A stretch of DNA of 64,000 nucleotides from Sphingomonadaceae bacterium (lineage in GTDB: Bacteria; Pseudomonadota; Alphaproteobacteria; Sphingomonadales; Sphingomonadaceae), in NCBI GenBank assembly GCA_024236155.1, contig JACKLA010000001.1, positions 1,302,001-1,366,000 on the forward strand, read 5' to 3'. The position numbers and the translations under genes are program-made. This document shows positions 45,701 to 52,438 of this stretch, in pieces; position 1 is the stretch's first letter, and each line of letters begins with the position of its first letter. The notes under the pieces are model-generated. The model saw only the letters and a program-made list of their open reading frames with translations. It ran no database searches and was not told the DNA's origin.

Positions 45701-45958
45701 CGGCTGGAAGATGCGCTCGGCAATCGCGATGGTGTCGGTGCGCGGATCGTGCTGACGACCGATGACGGTGTGAAACGTGCGCGCGAGATCCGGCAGAGCG
45801 GAGGCTTTGGCAGCGGTATCTACCCACAGGCGCATTTCGGTATCGGTCAGGCGAAGCAGGGAACGCGGCTGGAAGTGACGTGGCGCGATGGCAGCAAGAC
45901 CGCGCTTGCCGGGCAGTTCGCACCCGGTTCGGAAATCGTCCTGCGTCGCAGCCGCTAG
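42740..45958 (+). CDS. permease fused to FG-GAP/VCBS repeats and an ASPIC/UnbV domain
   Basis: An unusual protein of about 1072 residues from ATG 42740 (MASAAAPEQGSFF) after a G-rich ribosome site. The first 430 or so residues hold about 8-10 transmembrane helices and the motif GVCVNCAAPIARGLHSAG, resembling DUF318/COG0701 (ArsP-like) permeases. The remainder is predicted periplasmic: FG-GAP repeats with Ca-type loops (DTTGDGWVDIVLA, DLNGDARPDM, DLDNDGDLDIL, DIDGNGLPDL, DYDRDGDMDV), a Cys-containing insert, and an ASPIC/UnbV end (IREIRQSGGFGSGIYPQAHFGIG without the first residue: REIRQSGGFGSG...). Its stop overlaps that of the convergent glycosyltransferase gene. Substrate and role unknown. 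Confidence 0.85.
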   Translation: MASAAAPEQGSFFANLLRDRRVVLSGLLTFVVAIFFWTQSRYPALNQKAAMGGDTNMSGIAFDEVLEWVPDSGLLWDITVNTVNWIYTNWKGMTFGVLFAACALTLLGLIERRGFNNRFANAALGAAIGTPLGVCVNCAAPIARGLHSAGMRLETTLSALVASPTLNVIVVSMSFALLPLHMATLKLVGALAFVLIGVPILTRIFHADGMDDAALSRMQGKVDDRRGWIARKLEALRPLPVPASDVDSWPKAFAWLAKTFSRNLLFIIAVTVPMMLLAGALGAILITFFDFDDFRRAIGVPTSTPTILLAMGFIAAVCIFLPVPIAFDVILAVILINAGWPVRYVMPLLFALGCYSVYSMMIVGRAISWRISLAMMASLAALAVVLGVAANWIDKTVQEDRHEANIAFLANAKSLRIAPGEVSQSFAKLDRDAIPAVDYVPAALAVEHDGPGAVQVSQVAPLNAPSTGAEKGFTRLMGNEIGLDLPPKTTGFEVLEPYTFFWGLAAGDTTGDGWVDIVLARSGAIGGLAYFRNVGGAFKQVPLSLGPVDGQFVGTVMLSDLNGDARPDMLVSAFLQGTHIFWNRDGEFSWEDRVDLDNGEAGLVGAPGFADLDNDGDLDILAANWTIGTSANNGNPYLLSSQDRIFWNDGKGGFETQVLTGVPGESLTSLIEDIDGNGLPDLIIGDDVSTADKIYLNQGDRKFRLARKSDGIVPYLTRTSMSVDMGDTDNDLVDEFYVAQIAWDNWRVDSVSPELSYCSLKEFGVEDSRECFLQLRRRSMAMNSAHSLYSECANIEDAAYRWVCAAQSLVWRASFVNDTSDCAQLAKLGGEWEKMCKVAARPRFKDAEEVMEREDYVGGIRKRNIFFKRNAKGMFEDVTKANGVAQPGWSWNSRFVDLDQDGWQDIFVATGMAYHRNTLPNAFYRNRAGKGFVRAEENFGLADNVPSTTYALIDYDRDGDMDVIRSSAVTQPIVHRNDAPQGGAIWVRLEDALGNRDGVGARIVLTTDDGVKRAREIRQSGGFGSGIYPQAHFGIGQAKQGTRLEVTWRDGSKTALAGQFAPGSEIVLRRSR

Positions 45959-46821
45959 TTTCGCCCCGGCCGCGCCAGGAAGCGACGATAGGCTTCGTGC
46001 CAGCGTGCAAGCGCAAAGGCATAGTCGGCATCCTGCGTCATTTCGCGGACCCGGTTGTCCATGCGCCATGGCTTGGCCGGGCCATTGAAATGCAGCACGC
46101 GTGCATCCTCGACCGGGCAGCGCGCGGCCCCGGCCATGCGCGTTCCATGGCCAACCATTCGGTTGAAGCCTTCATCGAGTAGTTGGACCTGCTGCCCGAA
46201 CAGGCGATTGAACACCGCCTGGTCGGTATGATCGCTTTGTACCGATGCCCAGGCGTCGGGATCGAGGCTTTCGAGGACATCATCGCGCGTGCCGGTGCCC
46301 CGCAGCCGGGATGCGATCATCATCAATCCCGCGTTGAAGCTGCGGAAACCGGGAACTTCGCTGGCGTGGCTGGTTTCCCGCAAGGTCGCCGGATCGCGTG
46401 TGCGGCCCATGATCGTTGCACGGTCACCGCAAGCGACGAGCGCCGCCCCATAATTCGCCGCATCCTCTATCGATCGCATGAACACCACGTCGCTGTCGAC
46501 GAACAATGCGGTCTCCGATCCGGCGCCATCGATCACATCGAGCGAGTAAAAGCGTCGCTGCCGTGTTTCGAGGTGGGGATAGTGCGCGACCAGATGCGAC
46601 ACCCGGTTGCGCAGTTCATCGGTCGGTTCGCGGCACTCCATCTGCGGGAAGTCATCGATCAGTCGGCGCTGTGCGATGGCATCGAGATCGTCATGCAAGA
46701 CGATGATTTTGCCCGTGAACCATGGGTTGGTGTCGAGAAATGATGCGAGCATCACCTGTGTCCCGGCAAGGAAATCGGTCGAGCTGACCGTTATCAGTTC
46801 GGATGGCCGCTCCATGCTCAC
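45955..46821 (-). CDS. GT8-like glycosyltransferase of the lasso cluster
   Basis: A 288-residue GT-A-fold protein: N-terminal SELITVSSTDFLAGTQVMLASF, then the metal/sugar-nucleotide motif LFVDSDVVFM (Asp109-x-Asp111), FNAGLMMI, and HFNGPAKPW near the C-terminus, in the order seen in GT8 enzymes. It is translationally coupled to the lasso cyclase (ATGA overlap at 46818-46821), making it the last gene of the lasso operon. It may glycosylate the peptide; this is inference from coupling. Confidence 0.85.
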   Translation of the reverse strand: MSMERPSELITVSSTDFLAGTQVMLASFLDTNPWFTGKIIVLHDDLDAIAQRRLIDDFPQMECREPTDELRNRVSHLVAHYPHLETRQRRFYSLDVIDGAGSETALFVDSDVVFMRSIEDAANYGAALVACGDRATIMGRTRDPATLRETSHASEVPGFRSFNAGLMMIASRLRGTGTRDDVLESLDPDAWASVQSDHTDQAVFNRLFGQQVQLLDEGFNRMVGHGTRMAGAARCPVEDARVLHFNGPAKPWRMDNRVREMTQDADYAFALARWHEAYRRFLARPGRN

Positions 46822-48485
46822 AGGTCGAGGAACTGTATTGCGCGGCGCAGCTGGCCAAGCGCTGGATCGCCGATGCCCGGCGGCGATTCCAGTGCCGCGA
46901 TCAGCCTGTCCATGTCGAAATAATGCGCGCGGGCAAACGCATTGCGCCGGTCGCGCACTTCGCTCGCAAGCGACCGAAAGGACTGCTGGACCAGCTCGAT
47001 CAGTGCCGTGCTCCGCAGATCCTCGGCCTTCGATCGCTCGCAGCGAATGGGATCGGGTAGCATGCCTCGCATCATTTCACGAAAGAACCAACGCCCGGTC
47101 GTTCCCCGGCGAAATACCCCCGACGGCAAGCGGTAGGCGAATTCCATCACCCTTCGGTCGAGCAGGGGATAGCGGTACTCGATGCCATGCTCGCGGCCCG
47201 ACATGGCCCAGTCCTCGATCCGTGCGGTGATCGTCCCGAGGTCGAGGATCGATCGCATCGCCGAACGGCATGAGCGCAGATCGGCGTCCTTGGCAGGGGA
47301 GGGGGAACAGCTCGCGAGCGCCTCGCCCGAGAGCAGGTTTTGCGGTGATAGGGCGGCGGTTTGCAATCGCGGACGAGCAAGCTCACGCAATCCGGTGCGC
47401 ACGGCGCTTGCCAAACCGGGGAGGCCCGCTCTTGGCGAGAGGCTGGCGAGCTTCCCGAAACGCAGCGCAGCGAGGTATTCGCCATGCAGCCCGCGCCCGT
47501 TGAAGCTGATTGCCTCATCTCCGCCCCAGCCGGAGAAGATTCGGCTTACCCCGAGGTCCTGCGCGGCGCGCTGCACCGCCAGCTCGTGAAGCAGGTTCCA
47601 TTGCGACGGCCCCGATGCCCAGTCCTGTCGCCACAGGCCGTCAAGCATTGCGAGATCCGGCTTTGGTGCGTGGAGTTCGATACCTGCCATCTTTACGGCC
47701 GCAGCCACCCTTGGGCCCTCATCGGTATTGGCAGGTTCCTGCCACGCAAACCCGACAGCGGTGCTTCCAATGCCTCGCAGTAGGGGAAGCCCGAGTCCCA
47801 GGATAGAAGACGAATCGAGCCCGCCGGTGACGTGGATGCCGGTCTTGTGAGTCGCATCGATCCGGTCGGCAATGGCGTCACGCAGCAGCGTGCGGCCTTC
47901 TTCCACCAGGCTGTCGATCGAACGGTCCGCCAGTTGCGGATGCTCGAACGGGTGCCACCATCGCGTCGCCCTCGAAGTTCCGCTTTTTACTTCCAGTCGA
48001 TGCCCCGCCGGAAGACGCCGGAGAGCCTGGTAAAAGGTCCTGTCGAGCGGTGTTCGTCGCCCGCCGAGCAAAGCCGAAACCACATAACTATCGTCCAGCG
48101 CGCAATCGCCGATTGCATCCTTCAGCGCGGCCAGATCGTCTGAAAACAGCAGTTTGCCCGATGGGGCGAGGCTGTAGAATAGTGGCCAGCTGCCGATGTG
48201 ATCGCGTAACGCAGTTGCGATTCCCTTCGCGCGATCCTCGATCACGATCGAGAAATCGCCGGTGAGATGATCGGTCAGTTCGACGCCCCACTTGCGATAG
48301 GCATCAAGGATCAGTGCGGCATCGGTCGCACACTGGTCACGTCCGAGCGCGCGCTCGATCTCGTCGCGCCTTGCCAGCTGGGCATGAGCGTGAAGGACAA
48401 GCGAGCCACACTCGCCTTCATATCGGGTAAAGCCTGCTGATGCCCGGCAGCCGCGTGCTGCACAATATGCTGCCAGCTCAGACAT
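46818..48485 (-). CDS. lasso peptide macrolactam synthetase (asparagine synthetase-like, C protein)
   Basis: A 555-residue asparagine-synthetase homologue. The N-terminal domain is glutaminase-like but starts MSELAAYC, so it lacks the Cys2 of active amidotransferases, as in lasso cyclases. The ATP-pyrophosphatase domain has the PP-loop TGGLDSSS (about 220-227) and GWGGDEA. It would adenylate the side-chain Glu of the core and close the ring onto the Gly1 amine. It starts 82 bases after the precursor stop, with a hairpin between and no clear ribosome site. Confidence 0.92.
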   Translation of the reverse strand: MSELAAYCAARGCRASAGFTRYEGECGSLVLHAHAQLARRDEIERALGRDQCATDAALILDAYRKWGVELTDHLTGDFSIVIEDRAKGIATALRDHIGSWPLFYSLAPSGKLLFSDDLAALKDAIGDCALDDSYVVSALLGGRRTPLDRTFYQALRRLPAGHRLEVKSGTSRATRWWHPFEHPQLADRSIDSLVEEGRTLLRDAIADRIDATHKTGIHVTGGLDSSSILGLGLPLLRGIGSTAVGFAWQEPANTDEGPRVAAAVKMAGIELHAPKPDLAMLDGLWRQDWASGPSQWNLLHELAVQRAAQDLGVSRIFSGWGGDEAISFNGRGLHGEYLAALRFGKLASLSPRAGLPGLASAVRTGLRELARPRLQTAALSPQNLLSGEALASCSPSPAKDADLRSCRSAMRSILDLGTITARIEDWAMSGREHGIEYRYPLLDRRVMEFAYRLPSGVFRRGTTGRWFFREMMRGMLPDPIRCERSKAEDLRSTALIELVQQSFRSLASEVRDRRNAFARAHYFDMDRLIAALESPPGIGDPALGQLRRAIQFLDL

Positions 48486-48521
48486 CTATTGTTGCTGGCA
48501 GCAGTAATCCCGCGCTTGAGC

Positions 48522-48560
48522 GAAGCGGTGACACCGGAGATGTCCGGAAATCACCGCTTC
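48522..48560 (-). other. two-tier stem-loop between lasso precursor and cyclase genes
   Basis: An outer perfect 10-bp stem (GAAGCGGTGA at 48522-48531 pairing with TCACCGCTTC at 48551-48560) encloses an inner 5-bp stem (CCGGA 48534-48538 with TCCGG 48543-48547). No run of T follows on the minus strand, so it looks like a partial terminator, attenuator or mRNA-stabilising element rather than a full terminator. Such elements let the precursor be made in excess over the enzymes. Confidence 0.75.
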
Positions 48561-48567
48561 GTGCGGA

Positions 48568-48705
48568 TCAGGAAGGATTGTAGAACGGATCTTCGGTCGT
48601 GCGACTGACCGCGCCACCGGCAGTGCGCTTGACCGGCGTGATGGAACGCACGGCCGGCTTCTGCCAAGCCTTCCGGCCATCGTTCGTATTTACCGACTTG
48701 GACAT
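48568..48705 (-). CDS. lasso peptide precursor (A protein)
   Basis: A 45-residue frame starting at ATG 48705 after GGGGAG at good spacing. Residues 1-29 form a leader with W14-x-x-P17-x-V19, matching the YxxPxL motif bound by the B1/RRE protein, and ending ...VKRTA. Thr28 is at position -2 of the cut. The predicted core is GGAVSRTTEDPFYNPS (residues 30-45). Gly1 and Glu9 would give a 9-residue macrolactam with a 7-residue tail, and the C-terminal Ser fits a kinase-modified lasso peptide. Cutting before the second Gly would give an 8-residue ring, but Thr -2 favours the first. No homologue is known to me. Confidence 0.88.
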   Translation of the reverse strand: MSKSVNTNDGRKAWQKPAVRSITPVKRTAGGAVSRTTEDPFYNPS

Positions 48706-48796
48706 GGTTTCTCCCCAACGAAACGCGTTTTAAGTAACCACAATAGATAGATTATCCGAGAATTTGCAAGCGAAATATCGCCGCGTTCTCATATCG
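48706..48796 (-). promoter_or_regulatory. A/T-rich leader/promoter region of the lasso precursor
   Basis: About 90 bases between the B1 stop and the precursor start, much richer in A+T than the surroundings (TTGCAA, ATAATCTATCTATTG on the minus strand) and ending in the GGGGAGAAACC ribosome site. An internal promoter for the precursor is likely; exact -35/-10 boxes are uncertain. Confidence 0.4.
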
Positions 48797-49087
48797 CTAA
48801 CCCTGAATTTCCACCAAACCCAACGCATGTAGTTCGGAAATAAATTCATGGGTTTCCTGCTCGCACTGTTCGGGTTCAACCTCGAACTCCGAGCCCAGAT
48901 TGGCACATAGTTGCCCGAAGGTCGTGCCTGGCGAAAGGCTCAGCCAGATCCGTGCGCCGGTTGCCTCGAAATGAAAATATCGCCCGCTCTCTATGTCCAT
49001 CAACGACATGCCGTCGGCAACCTCACTGTAGAGGACGTCTTCGTTACGGGTGGCGATGGAATCGGGCGTAAGACTGATGTCGCTCAT
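48797..49087 (-). CDS. PqqD-like lasso B1 protein (RiPP recognition element)
   Basis: A 96-residue PqqD-fold protein: LYSEVADGMSLMDIESGRYFHFEATGARIWLSLSPGTTFGQLCANL is the typical RRE pattern, with winged-helix topology. B1 proteins bind the lasso leader and present it to the B2 protease and the cyclase. It starts 19 bases after the sulfotransferase stop and precedes the precursor. The B2 half is not fused to it or next to it. Confidence 0.9.
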   Translation of the reverse strand: MSDISLTPDSIATRNEDVLYSEVADGMSLMDIESGRYFHFEATGARIWLSLSPGTTFGQLCANLGSEFEVEPEQCEQETHEFISELHALGLVEIQG

Positions 49088-49106
49088 GTAACATGGATTT
49101 CACGGT

Positions 49107-49973
49107 TCAACCGGCTTGGCAATAGCCGACGCGCTGCATCACCCGGCGGTGATCGCGGACAACCCTGGCCGTCAGAACTTCACCCGTCTCGGATGCTCCG
49201 TCCCCGCTTTTGCCTGCCCGAAAGAAAGAACGACCTGCCCGGGGCTTCTCGGTGAACCGGCCTGTGATTTCGGCTGCCTTTAACCGGTCAAAGCGGCATG
49301 CATCGACCGCCGCTGCAATCAAGTCGTCATCGACCTGAAGATCGCAGAATCGAACGACATTGCGAAGCTGCGCGGCAGTATTTCCGAGCAAATCCTCATA
49401 ACGCACGAGATGGACCGGGATCGAACTCTGGTCGAGCCATGATGTGACGTTGTCCGACCAGTTCGACAACAGCTGGGGGAGCGAGTTCCCGGCGTGATCG
49501 GGCCAGAAATCCTGCAACGCATCATGGTCGGCCATGCGAGCGACAACCTGTTCGAGCGACTTTCCTTCGTGATGGGCGTAGGATGCCACGATATCGCGCG
49601 GATCGCGCACAATGACGATTGCGCCCGCGCTGGCTTCTTGCGGGAAAAGCGCGACGCCATCGTTCGTGGTCACGAACGCACTGTGCGTCTTGGCAAATGT
49701 CGGCTGCATCCCGCCAAGGGCGAAACTGCGATGATAGGCCGATTGATAGGGGATGAGCGCGGCGGGATCGTACAGGCTGGAATCGATCGCGGCAAAATCA
49801 TCCAGCGCCGACCGTTCGAACGTCAGGGGGCCACCGATCAGCTGGTTAAGGTCGATCGGTTCGTCGGGGCAGAGATATTTGGTCAGCAAGGCCCGGAGCC
49901 ATGTGTTGCCCGATTTCGGATAAGAAGCCAGCCAGACGATTGTCCGGTCGGGGCCGAAGACAGCGCTGTTCAC
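49107..49973 (-). CDS. PAPS-dependent sulfotransferase, lasso cluster
   Basis: A 288-residue sulfotransferase with the 5'-phosphosulfate loop SYPKSGNTWLRALL (about residues 17-30) and the 3'-phosphate motif VIVRDPRDIVASYAHHEGKS. The C-terminal RAGKSGDGASETGEVLT resembles the RKGxxGDWK end motif. Start overlaps the kinase stop by 4 bases. It probably sulfates a hydroxyl of the lasso peptide or of an added sugar; the acceptor cannot be read from sequence. Confidence 0.87.
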   Translation of the reverse strand: MNSAVFGPDRTIVWLASYPKSGNTWLRALLTKYLCPDEPIDLNQLIGGPLTFERSALDDFAAIDSSLYDPAALIPYQSAYHRSFALGGMQPTFAKTHSAFVTTNDGVALFPQEASAGAIVIVRDPRDIVASYAHHEGKSLEQVVARMADHDALQDFWPDHAGNSLPQLLSNWSDNVTSWLDQSSIPVHLVRYEDLLGNTAAQLRNVVRFCDLQVDDDLIAAAVDACRFDRLKAAEITGRFTEKPRAGRSFFRAGKSGDGASETGEVLTARVVRDHRRVMQRVGYCQAG

Positions 49974-50899
49974 TGCCCTGCCGCCTCAACGGCTGTTTCC
50001 GCCTGTGCGATAGCTCCAAGGACCTGCTCGGCCAGTTCACGCGGTTCGACCCAGTGGGCGGGGCGCATAAGGTGGAACATCGGCACTTGCCTGACCGTTT
50101 CCACTGCTGCTTGGAAAGCCCAGCGTTGCAGTTCCATCCCTGCCAGGAAGTTTTTGCGATGGACGAACCGCGACAGGCATTCGACCCGTTTTGCTGGATC
50201 CAGTTCGGTAAACGCTGCCTGCTCCAGATTGGTCGGTTGAAGATAGGCTATGGCCCGGATCGGAACCGGATCGGGATGGAAATAGTCGATTGCGCGGTAA
50301 TACTTCGCCATGTCGGTCCGGACGCGCGGCAATCCTTCGGTATCATGGCCCAGCCGCCTGAGCGAGTCCGCCCAAAGCCTGGTCGCGGGGAAGGCTGGCA
50401 AGGCGGTAGGGCGACGATCGGTGTCGAAAACCAGACCGGTCACGTCGTCCGCCATCATCGGCAAGCCGAGGTCGAGCAACCCGCCAAGCATGGTCGACTT
50501 GCCTGCGCCCGACATACCCATCACCAATATGGCCCCACGCTCGGTCCGCACACTGCAGGAATGGACCGGCAGGATGCGACGCTGCATCAGCAGGGCCGCC
50601 ATGCAGGTGCCAAGCAGGATCGAGACGACCTGGCTGTCATCGGCCCCGTCGAAGCGATCGTACCGGATGTGCCTGCCATCGCTGACAAGGAAACGACCGG
50701 TTTCGTGGAAGGTGCTCAGGAAGCAGCCCGGCTCTGCCTCCCAGTTGCGGAAGCTGGTCGCCATATGCACTGTTTCGGGCACTGGTCCGGCGGATATTTC
50801 CACGTCTGCATCGGCGGGATCGCCACCGACGATCTGCGGCAGGGCGGGCAGGGCGATGTCGGACTGAAGGGTAAAGCCGTAGAGCCTATAGCGCGGCAT
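49970..50899 (-). CDS. HPr-kinase-like lasso peptide kinase
   Basis: A 309-residue protein from ATG 50899 (MPRYRLYGFTLQSDIALPAL). The P-loop GMSGAGKST (residues 128-136) is followed by the DD motif in MMADDVTGLVFD, and HSCSV precedes the P-loop, matching HPr kinase folds. Homologues in paeninodin-type clusters phosphorylate the C-terminal Ser of the lasso precursor; the precursor here ends in Ser. It overlaps the hydroxylase by 14 bases and the sulfotransferase by 4. An in-frame start further upstream would sit inside the hydroxylase gene. Confidence 0.88.
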   Translation of the reverse strand: MPRYRLYGFTLQSDIALPALPQIVGGDPADADVEISAGPVPETVHMATSFRNWEAEPGCFLSTFHETGRFLVSDGRHIRYDRFDGADDSQVVSILLGTCMAALLMQRRILPVHSCSVRTERGAILVMGMSGAGKSTMLGGLLDLGLPMMADDVTGLVFDTDRRPTALPAFPATRLWADSLRRLGHDTEGLPRVRTDMAKYYRAIDYFHPDPVPIRAIAYLQPTNLEQAAFTELDPAKRVECLSRFVHRKNFLAGMELQRWAFQAAVETVRQVPMFHLMRPAHWVEPRELAEQVLGAIAQAETAVEAAGQ

Positions 50900-51512
50900 G
50901 CTCGGCCTGTTCTTCGCCCGGCAACGTGGCTGCGGCGTCGTAGACTTCGAAAATGAAGTGAATACGATCTTCGCTGCCGCCGTTTTCAACGCCGTGACTG
51001 ACGATGTTGTTCACCTCGTAAGCGTATCCGCGTTCCAGATGCACTTTCTCGTCGCGGACGAGGAACAGGGCATCGGGATTGGTGAACAGCGGGACATGGA
51101 TTTTGTGTGTTCGCAGGTTCGATCCGGCCCCGTCATAATGCGGGTCGATCCGGTGCCCGGCAGCGAGGCGCGCGAGCATGGCCTTGGGAAACTGCGGTTC
51201 TGCAAAGCCGTACTCGGCGATGGCCTGCTCCATGACCGGCAGGAGCATCGGCGCCCACACATCCCATGCGGGGTTGGCGTACCATTTCGCCGGGTCGCGA
51301 TTGCTCTCGATGAAACGGAACACAATGTGCCGGGTGTGATGGAAGACCGGAAAATCGTTTTCCTTCAGGGCGTCCTCACCCGCCCAGGTCGCGGCGGAAA
51401 TCCGTGAAACCATCGCCGCCAAACGCTCACACTCAACCGGGCCCAGCGGCCTGATCGTATGCGGTTTGGTCACCTCGGGCAGCATGCCGATTTTCCCCCT
51501 GAAATCTGCCAT
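50886..51512 (-). CDS. aspartyl/asparaginyl beta-hydroxylase-family Fe(II)/2-oxoglutarate oxygenase
   Basis: A 208-residue double-stranded beta-helix oxygenase. The iron ligands are His125 and Asp127 of the HxD in RIDPHYDGAGSNLRTH and His173 in IVSHGVENGG; Arg183 in DRIHFIFEV should bind 2-oxoglutarate. It might hydroxylate Asp10 or Asn14 of the predicted lasso core. A start at 51485 (MLPEVTKP), with a better ribosome site (AGGGGG, 9 bases away), is possible and would shorten it by 9 residues. Confidence 0.87.
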   Translation of the reverse strand: MADFRGKIGMLPEVTKPHTIRPLGPVECERLAAMVSRISAATWAGEDALKENDFPVFHHTRHIVFRFIESNRDPAKWYANPAWDVWAPMLLPVMEQAIAEYGFAEPQFPKAMLARLAAGHRIDPHYDGAGSNLRTHKIHVPLFTNPDALFLVRDEKVHLERGYAYEVNNIVSHGVENGGSEDRIHFIFEVYDAAATLPGEEQAEHAAL

Positions 51513-51539
51513 TTCGGCCTAGCATGCCCCATGCTGCGG

Positions 51540-52349
51540 TCAATCGATTAGCGCGTAACCGAAATCCGCAAACAGCTGGCGATATGGCGCAAATATCGCC
51601 GTGGCCGTTGCTATCTCTTCGCTGCCCAGTCGCGCGATTTGCTCGGCATTCATGTTGCGAAGAGGCTCATCATAAATGCCTTTGACCTTGAGCCGCTGTG
51701 TCAGGTCAAGATCGTCGAGCTGTGGCACCAGCGTCTGGATTCTCTGCGCGGTGTGTACGGGTGCTTCGCATAATTGTTCATAGGTAAAGCTTGTCGAGCA
51801 ACCTGCGAGCCGTTCCATATTCTGCCGCTGGTAGTCGAAACAGGTTACGAGGTGGCGCGCGGCGATGGTGGCAAGGTCAAGATCGCGCTTTGCATTTTCC
51901 GCGCGTTGCCAGCGACGCAGGATCCCCTCCAGGACCGCGTAGGGATTGCGTACCATGATGATGAAGCGTGCCTGCTCGAAAGCGGCCTGCAACTGATCTG
52001 CGATCAGCAGGAAGGGCGGGGCCTTGGTGTGAAACACGGGCGCATCCGGGCGGTGCGCTTCCGCCTGCACATACCATGCCTTGCGCGTGCGCTGCCAATC
52101 GTAGTCCGGGCTGTCGCGGAAGTGTGAGAGGCTTTCTGGCGTTGCGCCCCAGATCAGCGGCCACGGGGAATTCAGCGTCTGCGGACCGGCAAAGCCCAGC
52201 ACATGTTGTCCCTCGTGCTCAAGGCTCCAGACATGTTGCGATGCTGCCAGCGCGCGAGAGAGATAGGTCGACCCGCTGTTGTTGGGGCAAAGGATGAAGA
52301 GATGCGTGTTTGCCGCCCGGGTGACCTGCTCAAGATGTGCCTTGCTCAT
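51540..52349 (-). CDS. second sulfotransferase-family protein, lasso cluster
   Basis: A 269-residue P-loop protein. The PAPS loop is HLFILCPNNSGSTYLSRAL (Cys21 onward) and the 3'-phosphate region RFIIMVRNPYAVLEGILRRW. It differs clearly from the other sulfotransferase at 49107-49973. As the most upstream minus-strand gene of the lasso group, starting next to the divergent nucleotidyltransferase, it likely shares the operon promoter. Acceptor unknown. Confidence 0.85.
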   Translation of the reverse strand: MSKAHLEQVTRAANTHLFILCPNNSGSTYLSRALAASQHVWSLEHEGQHVLGFAGPQTLNSPWPLIWGATPESLSHFRDSPDYDWQRTRKAWYVQAEAHRPDAPVFHTKAPPFLLIADQLQAAFEQARFIIMVRNPYAVLEGILRRWQRAENAKRDLDLATIAARHLVTCFDYQRQNMERLAGCSTSFTYEQLCEAPVHTAQRIQTLVPQLDDLDLTQRLKVKGIYDEPLRNMNAEQIARLGSEEIATATAIFAPYRQLFADFGYALID

Positions 52350-52438
52350 GGTTGCCGGACGTGACCGGAGGGCAATATTTTGTGCGAAATCGCCATTGGG
52401 CGTGAGCTAGTCTCTTGCCACGGCAAGGTAAAGCCAAC
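52350..52438. promoter_or_regulatory. divergent promoter region of the lasso operon and nucleotidyltransferase gene
   Basis: About 90 bases between the divergent starts of the second sulfotransferase and the nucleotidyltransferase-family gene. It must contain promoters for both directions. I see no convincing regulator box. Confidence 0.4.
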
